A DNA stretch of 64,000 nucleotides from HXMU1420-13 sp024742815 (GTDB lineage: Bacteria; Bacteroidota; Rhodothermia; Balneolales; Balneolaceae). The stretch lies in NCBI GenBank assembly GCA_024742815.1, contig JANSXX010000002.1, positions 1-64,000 on the forward strand, written 5' to 3'. Within the stretch, counting starts at the first letter, position 1, and each line of letters begins with the position of its first letter. Position numbers and translations under genes: made by a program. Below are positions 51,301 to 59,497 of this stretch, piece after piece. The notes below the pieces were generated by a model. It saw only the letters and a list, made by a program, of their open reading frames with translations. It was not told where the DNA came from and did not search any database.

Positions 51301-51543
51301 TATGTGCCTATTGAAGCATCATCCGATTTATCAACTATTCCAAGTCCTAACGGAAGAGCGTTATACTTTAACACAACCGAAAGAGCTTACTATCAATTTG
51401 TTGACGGACAGTTTGTACAAGCTGATAGTGATTTTGTAGATAAAGTGCTTGACGACAAGGCATACATTAATATGCCAGACCAACAATTTTTCAACTTCCT
51501 TGATCCTAGAACCATCCGTTTCGGTATCAGGTTTTCATTTTAA
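48400..51543 (+). CDS. TonB-dependent receptor with carboxypeptidase-regulatory-like N-domain
   Basis: A 1047-residue outer-membrane barrel that imports a ligand with TonB energy. Signal peptide about 1-21; a CarboxypepD_reg-like domain (about 24-110; GKITGFVTDSEGEPLPGVSIVIEG begins it); plug domain (about 115-225; LPVTSVTSVIGLQAGVEGLSIRG region, then GGFNAEYGDLRSGLINVTS); then the barrel, ending in the aromatic IRFGIRFSF. There is no SusD-type partner beside it; instead a secreted protein, a PorV-like barrel, a TIG lipoprotein and a T9SS propeller follow in order. The ligand is unknown. Confidence 0.92.
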   Translation: MIKFRLLTLLTFVLCSGSVLAQTGKITGFVTDSEGEPLPGVSIVIEGTVQGAATSADGYYQILNVDPGVYTLKASFIGFATVLVENVEVNTDLTTRQDFEMAEQTIEGEEIVVTAEQPVVRKDVSSSQANISTDDIKALPVTSVTSVIGLQAGVEGLSIRGSGSDEVAFNLNGFNLRSGRDNSPFTGVSVTSIQSVQVQTGGFNAEYGDLRSGLINVTSKEGNPDRYTVDGIVRYTPPQPKNIGQKINDPNSYWLRPYLDDAVAWTGTNNGAWDTYTQDSYPAFQGWNAFSQTLLADDDPTNDLTPEAAQQAFLWQHRKDFAITNPDYEIDLTIGGPVPGISDKLGDLRFSSSIRQTQTMYIVPLSEDRYKQTTFQTKLTSNIADGMKLSVEGLYSLETGTGASQSGNPGFFVSPSGISSAMDQVSFIDTRLYASDYWAPSERINANIGAEFTHSLSENTFYEVQINNYISENSTNPGAFRDTTVAYTIGGVGFDEAPFGFFEGTSFGIASGMRMGIGMSTSRDSSRVSDLTIKASITSQINRFNLVKAGLELIRTHSDVNFGRFDKNLQSSNVNNTWNNKPYRIAGFLQDKIEFDGMIANLGVRFDYVNPNVDWYDYDPYSEIFAPGFAPALDTVSTSPVKAQLFVQPRVGVSFPITDNSKLFFNYGHALQLPDPATLYLVRIEPNTNTLTRLATPNSPLAKTVAYEIGFEQNILDNYLIRISGYYKDITNDPAAQSYVARAGFSYSTIQPFFYRDIRGFEFTLRKQRGKYFRGEINYTYDVQKRGFFGTLVNYENPFQQRDYDRTTNSNAITRPVPRPFARLQLFFTSPNDLGPELLGGHPLGGWQLVPIVSWKAGSLFTYTGGGSIPGVDNNLKYKDNWSTSLRLTKNFFLKDGSNISFFADISNVINRRNFNIFNSGLVDGNDYLDYMRSLHLPEDKLDEIGVLNQSVPGSDQPGDYRPADVEYVPIEASSDLSTIPSPNGRALYFNTTERAYYQFVDGQFVQADSDFVDKVLDDKAYINMPDQQFFNFLDPRTIRFGIRFSF

Positions 51544-51570
51544 TTAGGTAAGTATCTAAAGACAATTAAC

Positions 51571-53694
51571 ATGATTAATAAGAATTTGTATATCACTATT
51601 TGTGCTCTTTGTGTGGCAGTTTTTTTTACAGCTGATACAAAAGCTCAAATTGAAAACAGATGGCTTTCTGCAGGTTCATTTCATAATTATTATGCAAGCA
51701 TTGGGTCTGAAATTGAAAGCGGGTTCATCAATGCACAGCAAGGTGGTTGGCAATGGCCGGCTATTTATGCGGGACAGGATGCCCTGGCAATGAAAGGTTT
51801 TTGGTTAGGGGTTAGAAACTTTAATGATGGATTTACCGATTGGAGTACCAGAGTAGTACATGTTGGACCTAGGGTAACAGGTATTGGAGAGTTTTACCCG
51901 GTGAGTATTGAAACGGTAAGTAAATTTCCACCACCGGAAGTATATGTAGATGGCGTCTTATCGGCATCAAAAGATGTGCAAAATGACCGTGTAGATCCTA
52001 ATCTTGACGCTGATCGAGAGATTCGAATTGTAGTGAATACCTTAATTGGTGTTACTGTAAAACGAACTATTAAGCAATTCAGTCAACAGTACCATGACAA
52101 TTATCACGTGCTGGAATACACCTTTATAAATACGGGAAATACCGATTCTGACCCTGAGATTGAGTTACCGGGTCAGGATTTGGAAGGGTTTATTCCTTAT
52201 TTCCTAAACAGGATGGCTCCGGTTAAAGCCACACGATTTACTATTGGAAATGCTTCCGGTTGGGGTATTAATACTATGAACGATCAACGAGGAGACGGTT
52301 GGAGACCGGAAGAACCTGAAAATTTCAGAGCTTCTTTTGCGTGGCACGGTTACTGGCCGAACTCAGATGTTGATTATGATAATATAGGAGCTCCTATTTT
52401 TGTACCGAATACAACAGGTGGCTTTTTAGCCCCAGATGATACTACCGGTCGGTTAGGTGCCTACCATTTTGTAGGAACAGTTACCTTACAAGCTCCCGGT
52501 TCTGTAGATAACCCAGCCGATGACCCTAATCAGCCATTTACCATGGCCTATGAGCATAATGATGATCCTCTATACTTTAACAACGATCCGTTTGATGCTA
52601 ATAAAATGGAGCTGGAATATGCGATGATGAGTCGTGGTCGAGTTGTTCCGCGGCATGCCTATGTTGTAGAGCCGGCAGGTTATGCAGGATTTATTGATCC
52701 AAGTGGAGACCCATCGTTAGGAGAAGGTGGTGGGCAAGCGTATACCTACGGATATGGCCCATACGATTTGGCTTTTGGCGACAGTGTAACTATTGTTATA
52801 GCAGAAGCTTCATCCGGGATTTCACGCGAACTAGCAAATACAACAGGTGCCGCATTTAAAAATGGAGAAATTAGTGCGGTTGAGAAAAACGAAGTAGTTT
52901 TTCAAGGCCGTGATTCATTGTTTCAAACCTTCGATCGTGCGATTGAGAATTTCAGATCAGATTACGCAATTCCAGAACCACCAGAGCCACCAAGTATTTT
53001 TCAACTTTTTTCTGCTGGTGATGGTATCAGGTTGGAATGGGAATATGATGGAGATGTTTCAAATCTGCAAGGATTTCAGATTTACCGAACAACTGGTACT
53101 GTGGATAATGAGTATGAATTACTGTATGAAGCTGACGCAACAGAACGAAGAATCAGTGATGGCGAAGCCGACCGCGTATCGAACCCGGGGGCTTTCTTGT
53201 TAGATCTTCCCATTCGTGGTCGCGACTATTATTATTACATTGTAAGTGTTGGGGCGCAAAACACCGATAATACAGGATTAACTCCAACAGGTGATCGTTT
53301 GATTAGTAACCGATATTACTCACAGAGTTACGATCCGGTTCGATTATTGGGCCCACCCGGTGAGTTATTATCAGAAATCAGAGTAGTTCCAAACCCATAT
53401 AGTAGAAGAGCAACCTCAGATCTAAGTTTGGATCTTGATAGAAATATCGAATTTGGAAGGATTGATTTCGTAGGACTTCCCAGAATTGCAACCATCGAAA
53501 TTTACACTGAGATTGGTGAGAGGATTAAAACCATACAGCATGACAATGGTTCTGGTGCTACTTCTTGGAATTTACAAACCGATTCTCGTCAGGAAGTTGT
53601 AAGTGGAATATACATCGCACGATTCATCAATAAAGATCCACTTGATGATGAATTCGGACAAGAAACCATCCGTAAAATTGTAATTATTCTATAG
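51571..53694 (+). CDS. large secreted protein with FN3-like region and atypical C-terminal domain
   Basis: A 707-residue exported protein; signal peptide about 1-26 (DTKAQ). The body (about 30-475) has no family I recognise (RVVHVGPRVTGIGEF, YHDNYHVLEYTFINTGNTDSDPE). An FN3-like domain follows (about 480-585; RLEWEYDGDVSNLQGFQIYR), then a C-terminal domain with VVPNPYSRR instead of NPFNP, ETIRKIVIIL at the end and EVVSGIYIARFIN, so it resembles a divergent T9SS-type sorting domain. It starts 27 bp after the TonB receptor and 12 bp before the PorV-like gene, so it may be the dedicated surface partner of the receptor. Confidence 0.75.
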   Translation: MINKNLYITICALCVAVFFTADTKAQIENRWLSAGSFHNYYASIGSEIESGFINAQQGGWQWPAIYAGQDALAMKGFWLGVRNFNDGFTDWSTRVVHVGPRVTGIGEFYPVSIETVSKFPPPEVYVDGVLSASKDVQNDRVDPNLDADREIRIVVNTLIGVTVKRTIKQFSQQYHDNYHVLEYTFINTGNTDSDPEIELPGQDLEGFIPYFLNRMAPVKATRFTIGNASGWGINTMNDQRGDGWRPEEPENFRASFAWHGYWPNSDVDYDNIGAPIFVPNTTGGFLAPDDTTGRLGAYHFVGTVTLQAPGSVDNPADDPNQPFTMAYEHNDDPLYFNNDPFDANKMELEYAMMSRGRVVPRHAYVVEPAGYAGFIDPSGDPSLGEGGGQAYTYGYGPYDLAFGDSVTIVIAEASSGISRELANTTGAAFKNGEISAVEKNEVVFQGRDSLFQTFDRAIENFRSDYAIPEPPEPPSIFQLFSAGDGIRLEWEYDGDVSNLQGFQIYRTTGTVDNEYELLYEADATERRISDGEADRVSNPGAFLLDLPIRGRDYYYYIVSVGAQNTDNTGLTPTGDRLISNRYYSQSYDPVRLLGPPGELLSEIRVVPNPYSRRATSDLSLDLDRNIEFGRIDFVGLPRIATIEIYTEIGERIKTIQHDNGSGATSWNLQTDSRQEVVSGIYIARFINKDPLDDEFGQETIRKIVIIL

Positions 53695-53706
53695 GTAGGT
53701 ATTAGC

Positions 53707-54714
53707 GTGAGAATTAAAAATATCATATTAATTGCACTGGTTAGTTTAATATCTACCGGATATGCAGAAGCTCAATCAAAAAGAGCTCAAACTTCGATGA
53801 AATTTTTAAGTGTTTCCCCTTCAGCGCGTGCAGCGGGGATGTCAGACGCTGTTACATCCCTTGATATGGGTGCTTATGGTGCTCTCTACAATCCAGCAAC
53901 CATGTCACAATTTGATGGTAAATATTCAGCCACTGTAGGCGCGGTACAATGGATTGCTGATATCTATCATAGCTCAGCCTCTTTAGTTTATAAACCTGGA
54001 TCTGGCAAAATTGGTGTTTTTGGGTTCAACGTAATTTCGGTTGACTATGGCGATATCCAATCGACGGCTTTTTCACTAACCGATCCAGAAGGGTATGTAG
54101 ATTTAGGTACCATTAGTCCTTCTGCTATGGTTCTTGGTTTATCTTATGCCAATGCATTAACAGAGAAATTCGCCGTAGGTGTAAACTTTCGATACGGTCG
54201 CCAAGATTTAGGCTCAGTAGCTATTGGTTTAGATGGCACAGGTGGATTTAATTTTGAATCATTTTCGGCTACTACAAGCCTAATCGATTTCGGGATTTTA
54301 TACAAAACAGGGTTGGAAAGTTTGAACTTAGCTATGGCTATTAGAAACTTTGGGCCTGAAACTCAGTTCGATACTGAATCAGCCGAGCTACCACTTACAT
54401 TTAAGATGGGTGTATCTATGGATGTGTTGGATTTAACCGACCTTGATAAAGACACTCATTCGCTATTGGTTAGCATTGATAGTAATAACTCCAGGGATTA
54501 CGATGAACAATTAATGTTTGGAGTAGAATACACTTTCGTTGATCGTTTTGTAATTCGTGGCGGTCATGGATTTCCCAAAGATGAGGAAAGTTTCAGTTTA
54601 GGAATGGGGGTAAAACAACCTCTTGGTTCGCTTACTCTTAGTGTAGATTATTCATACACCGCGTTTGGCGTATTTGGAGATGTTCAACGTTTTGGTGCAC
54701 AAATAGGATTTTAA
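53707..54714 (+). CDS. PorV/PorQ (UPF0164) family outer-membrane barrel
   Basis: FadL-like beta-barrel of the family to which the T9SS shuttle PorV belongs. GTG start; signal peptide about 1-22 (GYAEAQ); family opening KFLSVSPSARAAGMSDAVTSLDMGAYGALYNPATMS; repeated amphipathic strands; ends VQRFGAQIGF with the usual aromatic C-terminus. In T9SS organisms PorV accepts cargo leaving the translocon. A copy inside this TonB operon suggests a shuttle for the co-encoded secreted proteins, but a transport role of its own is also possible. Confidence 0.85.
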   Translation: MRIKNIILIALVSLISTGYAEAQSKRAQTSMKFLSVSPSARAAGMSDAVTSLDMGAYGALYNPATMSQFDGKYSATVGAVQWIADIYHSSASLVYKPGSGKIGVFGFNVISVDYGDIQSTAFSLTDPEGYVDLGTISPSAMVLGLSYANALTEKFAVGVNFRYGRQDLGSVAIGLDGTGGFNFESFSATTSLIDFGILYKTGLESLNLAMAIRNFGPETQFDTESAELPLTFKMGVSMDVLDLTDLDKDTHSLLVSIDSNNSRDYDEQLMFGVEYTFVDRFVIRGGHGFPKDEESFSLGMGVKQPLGSLTLSVDYSYTAFGVFGDVQRFGAQIGF

Positions 54715-54727
54715 CAGGTATTAGATA

Positions 54728-55978
54728 ATGAAGTTCAAAAAATCAGTTATTACCCTCCTTGTTATTGCAATTGCTGCGGGTGGTTATTCATGTAAAGATG
54801 GATTTAGTGTATACGACCCGGAATATGAATCAACGGCACCAAAACCTGTAATTACAAATATTAGTCCTGCTGGTGGCTACCTTGCCGGAGTAGATTCAGT
54901 AATTGTAACCGGTACAAACTTCTCTAACGATCCTGATAGTCTGATCATTGATTTCGGTGGAGCACCAGGAACTTTACTAAGTAATTCTAAAACCGAACTT
55001 GTGGTACGCCCCGGTGTTCGTCATGGCGAAAATTTAGATGTACGAGTAGCAGTAAGAGGTCAAGAATTTTTCAGCGATCCATATCAGTATACCTTATTCG
55101 ATGCATTTGGTATTTATCCTGGTTTATCTGCCGATGACGAACCAACATCTCCTGTTGCAGTAGATGCTGACAATAACATTTATTCTATTGTTACTACTAA
55201 TAATGTAACTCAATATGTGAAAGTTACTCCTGATGGTGTGGTGACAAAAGATGCAGCAGAATTTACAGGTGGTACCGGAGGGACAGATTTAAGATTTGAA
55301 GCGTATTCATCGTTGGTTGTGGCGCCTAATAATGAGTTGTTTATGACTCAACAAAGCCTGCGAGCAATATTTAGAAAAACTTTCGGCGACGGAGCTCGAG
55401 AAGGGGTGTGGGCCGCTTCCTCTACCGGTTCTTTCAAAATTCGAGATATGGTATTTGACAATAATGGCTATTTGTGGGTAGTGGGTAGAGATAGTGATCA
55501 AATTCACCGTTTTGATGCTACAACCCGTGCCGAGACTAAATTCCCATTTGAAGGCATATTATCTGCAGTTGCGTATTACAGCAACGATAATGAACTGTAT
55601 GTTGGCGGAGAAATTGACAGCACTCAAAGTATTTGGAAGTTTACCATCGATGGATCAGGAAATATTGGTGCCGGAGAACTCTACTTTGATTTCGGTAAGC
55701 ATTATGATGGCATTGTTGCTTCCATGATTCTAGCTTCAAATGGTGAATTGCTCGTGGCTACAGGTCCTGAAATTAATAATGTTAGCAAACCAAGTATCGT
55801 AAAGGTATTTCCGGATGGCAGACATGAGCAGCTACATAATGAAATGATAACAGACGGCGCCTACAGTATTACATGGCGCGACGATAAATTCGCCGTGGTT
55901 GCAATTCGTGGCGAAGAAACGAGCATTAATTTTCTGGATATGTATGATCGAACCCGATCAGGTATATTCGGATTTTAA
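54728..55978 (+). CDS. IPT/TIG-domain lipoprotein with beta-propeller
   Basis: A 416-residue lipoprotein: the signal ends in GGYSC. A TIG (Ig-like) domain occupies about 38-125 (PKPVITNISPAGGYLAGVDSVIVTG). A propeller-like region follows (about 135-415; VAVDADNNIYSIVTTN, LFMTQQSLRAIFRKT, VFDNNGYLWVVGRDSDQIHRFD) of NHL/SMP-30 character. This architecture is shared by surface glycan-binding lipoproteins of TonB systems, such as those of SusE/SusF-like type. It may be the ligand-binding partner of the receptor upstream. Starts 13 bp after the PorV-like gene. Confidence 0.75.
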   Translation: MKFKKSVITLLVIAIAAGGYSCKDGFSVYDPEYESTAPKPVITNISPAGGYLAGVDSVIVTGTNFSNDPDSLIIDFGGAPGTLLSNSKTELVVRPGVRHGENLDVRVAVRGQEFFSDPYQYTLFDAFGIYPGLSADDEPTSPVAVDADNNIYSIVTTNNVTQYVKVTPDGVVTKDAAEFTGGTGGTDLRFEAYSSLVVAPNNELFMTQQSLRAIFRKTFGDGAREGVWAASSTGSFKIRDMVFDNNGYLWVVGRDSDQIHRFDATTRAETKFPFEGILSAVAYYSNDNELYVGGEIDSTQSIWKFTIDGSGNIGAGELYFDFGKHYDGIVASMILASNGELLVATGPEINNVSKPSIVKVFPDGRHEQLHNEMITDGAYSITWRDDKFAVVAIRGEETSINFLDMYDRTRSGIFGF

Positions 55979-56036
55979 ATGAACCATTAACCTATAAACT
56001 AAAACTAAATCAATAATCTATCGATACACTGATACT

Positions 56037-56041
56037 AGGAG
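56037..56041 (+). promoter_or_regulatory. strong ribosome-binding site AGGAG
   Basis: AGGAG ends 8 bp before the ATG at 56050. Good Shine-Dalgarno sites are rare in this window, so the T9SS propeller gene is probably translated strongly; it fixes the start codon. Confidence 0.7.
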
Positions 56042-56049
56042 ATTTACAT

Positions 56050-57429
56050 ATGAAAATAAATAAGTTAACAGCCTTATTAGGTTTACTTTTAATTCCAGCA
56101 ATGGCAAGCGCACAATGGGCTCAAGATACAACTTTTGTTCCGGCAGAAGGTGATTTCTTCGTAGAAGTTCATGGTGTTGCAGTTGATGGCGAAGGTAAAA
56201 CCTGGATACAGCCATTCGGTACTACGGAAACAGTAGTAGCAAACAGAACAGGTGAAACAGTAAATACACGTGCTTTGTATGTGTACAATGCTGACGGTAC
56301 TCCTGCAGAGTTTTCACCACTAATCGTTTTAGAATGGGCCGATGGAACTACTCCAAATGACACTTTGGGATATTTCTGGGATGAAACCTTAAACGATGGC
56401 GCTGGCGGGTACGATACACGTTCAGGTCGTGGTATCGAAACAGATCACGAAGGAAACATCATCGTTTCTCAGTGGAATACTCTATTTAAAATTGATCATA
56501 AAACAGGTAAAGCTCTTGCAAAAGTAGCTCCTGAGATTGGTTCTTTAACAGAAGCTTCTGTTGATGCTGCCGGTAACGTATACGTGGGTGCTGTAGTTGC
56601 TACAGAAACTCCAATCGTGAAGTTCGACTCAAATCTTGAAAACCCGGAAAACGTTGTAACTTTAGCTTCAAGCTTCTCGCGCGACTTACAGGTTATGCCA
56701 GATGGTAACACCATCTACTGGGCAGGATATACTTTAGGTGTTGTATTAAAGTATACTCGTCCTGATGAGTTTAGTGGTTTCAATGCTACGCCTGATACCG
56801 TACTTCGTGGTATTAAATCAGAAAGCTTCGACATCCACCCAGTTACCGGATATCTATGGACTGGTTCAGGTTCATTGAATGATGTTCCTGATGCGCCATG
56901 GCAGCCACAAACTTGGTATGCATTCGATCCAGCTGATCTTGGCACCGACAATGAGGCACCACTTGACAGTATCAACTGGGCAGCCGGTGCAGACATCGCT
57001 GGTGGTTTTGATAATGCACGTCCACGTGGTCTAGATTTCTCTTTAGACGGGAAAACAGCTTACGTTGCTGTGTTTAGTGGAACAGAAACAGATGTTGATG
57101 TTCAAAAATTCACTACCGATCAGGTATTCTCTTCTAACGAGGAAGAAAACATCAGCGGAATTCCAGCCGGTTATGTGCTTGAGCAAAACTATCCAAACCC
57201 ATTCAACCCTTCTACCAACATCGAGTTCTCTATCAACGAGCCGGGTGCTGTTAGCTTGAAGGTATATGACATGACAGGACGTGAAGTTGCTTCACTAATC
57301 GATGGTCGTATGAATGCAGGATCGCACACTGTTCGATTTGATGCTTCAAATCTATCTTCCGGTGTATACATTTATGTAATGCAATCAAACGGCGTACGTT
57401 TGACCAACAAAATGACTTTGATTAAATAA
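56050..57429 (+). CDS. T9SS-secreted beta-propeller protein
   Basis: A 459-residue exported protein with signal peptide 1-22 (AMASAQ). A propeller-like body (about 30-365; VHGVAVDGEGKTWIQPFG, GRGIETDHEGNIIVSQWN, SVDAAGNVYVGAVV, RGLDFSLDGKTAYVAVFSG) shows repeated 'DxxGNxYV' blades of the NHL/SMP-30 kind. The C-terminal ~85 residues are a T9SS type A sorting domain (LEQNYPNPFNPSTNI, VYDMTGREVASL, SGVYIYVMQ, MTLIK). It closes the five-gene unit beginning with the TonB receptor and has its own strong RBS and terminator. No catalytic residues recognised; a surface binding protein is likely. Confidence 0.85.
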   Translation: MKINKLTALLGLLLIPAMASAQWAQDTTFVPAEGDFFVEVHGVAVDGEGKTWIQPFGTTETVVANRTGETVNTRALYVYNADGTPAEFSPLIVLEWADGTTPNDTLGYFWDETLNDGAGGYDTRSGRGIETDHEGNIIVSQWNTLFKIDHKTGKALAKVAPEIGSLTEASVDAAGNVYVGAVVATETPIVKFDSNLENPENVVTLASSFSRDLQVMPDGNTIYWAGYTLGVVLKYTRPDEFSGFNATPDTVLRGIKSESFDIHPVTGYLWTGSGSLNDVPDAPWQPQTWYAFDPADLGTDNEAPLDSINWAAGADIAGGFDNARPRGLDFSLDGKTAYVAVFSGTETDVDVQKFTTDQVFSSNEEENISGIPAGYVLEQNYPNPFNPSTNIEFSINEPGAVSLKVYDMTGREVASLIDGRMNAGSHTVRFDASNLSSGVYIYVMQSNGVRLTNKMTLIK

Positions 57430-57451
57430 TTTTAGTTATAGGTTACCAAAG

Positions 57452-57480
57452 AGGCAGCATTCTGTGCTGCCTTTTTTTTT
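57452..57480 (+). terminator. rho-independent terminator closing the TonB/PorV unit
   Basis: A perfect 8-bp stem AGGCAGCA/TGCTGCCT (57452-57459 with 57465-57472), a TTCTG loop, then a run of T to 57480. Confidence 0.92.
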
Positions 57481-57502
57481 CCAAAGCGATATCAAATACA
57501 CT

Positions 57503-59494
57503 ATGAAGTTCAGACTTATACTCGTTTTTTTACTTCTACTAACTGTTTCCAGTCAGGTTTTTGCTCAAGCTCCCGAGCCACCAAAATATGAATTCAGGGC
57601 TACCTGGATGGCCACTGTAGTCAATTTAGATTGGCCTGCCTCTGGCTCATTACCTGTTCGATTTCAAAAACAAAGTTTGACAGACCGATTAGACGATATG
57701 AAAGAAGTGGGCATTAATGCCTTGTTCTTTCAGATCCGAACCGAGGGTGATGCGCTGTATGCATCAGATCTTGAGCCGTGGTCGAGATACTTAACCGGAG
57801 AAGAAGGGAAAGCTCCAGATCCCTATTGGGATCCACTTGAATTCGTAATTGAAGAAGCCCACAAACGGGGGATGGAATTACATGCATGGCTGAATCCTTA
57901 TCGAGCGATGCGTTCAATTCCTGGCGATTTTACCCAAAAAGTTAATTTCGAAAGTATTGATAATGAGTATGAAGGATTAGGGCCTTTTTTGCAACGTTAT
58001 GAATCAGACAATGACGAACTTAAAGCAAAAGGAACATCGGCCCGGGATAGCCTACATGTAGCAAATAAACACCCCGAATGGCTTATGGTGATGAACGATG
58101 CCATTGCTATCATGAATCCGGGAATTCCCGAAGTGATCGACTATAATGTACAGGTGGTGATGGATGTAGTAAATCGCTACGATATTGATGGAATCCATTT
58201 TGACGACTACTTCTATCCGTATCCACCCAATAATATGGCAAGCAACGATAATGAAGCCTTAGATGATTCAACTTTTGCACGATATCCACGCGGTTTTGAT
58301 AACAAGGGAGATTGGCGCCGTAATAACATTGATATTTTCGTAGAAGCTCTGCACGATTCTATCCAACAAGTTAAACCTTGGGTTAAATTTGGAATAAGTC
58401 CGTTCGGAATTTGGAAAAGTGGTGTGCCCTCCGGAATTAGCGGTATGGATGCTTACAGCGTAATTTATGGGGATGCCGTTGCGTGGCTCGAAGAACAAAC
58501 AATTGATTATATAACCCCACAATTATATTGGGCAATCAGCCGATTCGGAACCGGGCAGGATTATAAGAAACTAGCCGATTGGTGGGCGTCAAAAGCATCA
58601 GAAAACGGTTTGCATACTTACCCCGGGCACGGTTTGTATCGGTCAAGCAGTAGCACTTTTAGCGGGACTCTATTCGATGCAAACGAAATACCCCGGCAAG
58701 TTCGTCATAATCGAGGTAATGACCAGATTACTGGGAGTGTTTTCTTTCGATCCAGCAATATCACTACCTACAGTTCGAAAGGTTTTGCTGATTCTCTAAA
58801 AACAAATTTCTACCGATATCCGGCGCTTCAACCAACTATGGACTGGAAAGATACTTCCGCTCCGGCCACTCCGGAGATATTTTTGGTAGAACGGGATTCG
58901 GAAGAACAAAATAAATTTCATCTTTCGTGGGATCGCCCTTCAAACGATGTAATCACAAAAAGTGCAAGCGCTCATCAGGATACTCTGCTCAAATATGCCA
59001 TTTATCGCGTGGATGCTGCAGAAAAACCGAGTGCAGCAGAAGCCATGAATTCACCAAGAAATTTAATCGCCGTAACAGGACAGACTTCCTACTTAGATAC
59101 TGCACCTCCTTCAGAACATACTTACTGGTATTTTGTGACTTCAGCAAGTAGAAATAACGTTGAGAGTGAGCCAACCGAAGTAATAGAAGCGGGTGTTGTG
59201 GTAAGCAATGATGAATCGCGCGAAATTCCATCTGAAATCGTGTTAAATCAGAATTATCCGAATCCATTCAACCCCGAAACTTCAATCAGTTTTACACTTC
59301 CTGAAAGTGGAGAAGCAAATCTGGTGGTGTATAATTTACTAGGCCAACAAGTGGCTACCGTTCATCAAGGAATGTTAAATGCAGGAACTCATACTTTCCG
59401 ATTTGATGCTTCCGGTATATCAACCGGAGTGTATGTGTATCAACTGAGATACGAGGGAACTACTTTAAATCGCAAAATGATGCTCATCAAGTAA
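57503..59494 (+). CDS. T9SS-secreted glycosyl hydrolase-like 10 (GHL10/DUF187) protein
   Basis: A 663-residue exported enzyme. The ATG at 57503 gives a proper signal peptide (to about SQVFAQ); an open TTG 39 bp upstream lies in the terminator and is rejected. The GHL10 domain (about 28-350) begins YEFRATWMATVVNLDWP and has MKEVGINALFFQIR, GMELHAWLNPYRAM, IDGIHFDDYFYP and KFGISPFGIWKSG. These motifs are shared with the YngK family, including peptidoglycan- or lipid-linked-glycan hydrolases. An FN3-like stretch (about 455-560) precedes the T9SS sorting domain (LNQNYPNPFNPETSI, STGVYVYQLRY). Followed 3 bp later by the metallophosphoesterase. Confidence 0.88.
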   Translation: MKFRLILVFLLLLTVSSQVFAQAPEPPKYEFRATWMATVVNLDWPASGSLPVRFQKQSLTDRLDDMKEVGINALFFQIRTEGDALYASDLEPWSRYLTGEEGKAPDPYWDPLEFVIEEAHKRGMELHAWLNPYRAMRSIPGDFTQKVNFESIDNEYEGLGPFLQRYESDNDELKAKGTSARDSLHVANKHPEWLMVMNDAIAIMNPGIPEVIDYNVQVVMDVVNRYDIDGIHFDDYFYPYPPNNMASNDNEALDDSTFARYPRGFDNKGDWRRNNIDIFVEALHDSIQQVKPWVKFGISPFGIWKSGVPSGISGMDAYSVIYGDAVAWLEEQTIDYITPQLYWAISRFGTGQDYKKLADWWASKASENGLHTYPGHGLYRSSSSTFSGTLFDANEIPRQVRHNRGNDQITGSVFFRSSNITTYSSKGFADSLKTNFYRYPALQPTMDWKDTSAPATPEIFLVERDSEEQNKFHLSWDRPSNDVITKSASAHQDTLLKYAIYRVDAAEKPSAAEAMNSPRNLIAVTGQTSYLDTAPPSEHTYWYFVTSASRNNVESEPTEVIEAGVVVSNDESREIPSEIVLNQNYPNPFNPETSISFTLPESGEANLVVYNLLGQQVATVHQGMLNAGTHTFRFDASGISTGVYVYQLRYEGTTLNRKMMLIK

Positions 59495-59497
59495 TTC

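Noticed and set aside
57464..57502. Upstream TTG start for the GHL10 gene
   Set aside because: It falls inside the terminator hairpin of the gene before; the ATG at 57503 gives a proper signal peptide.
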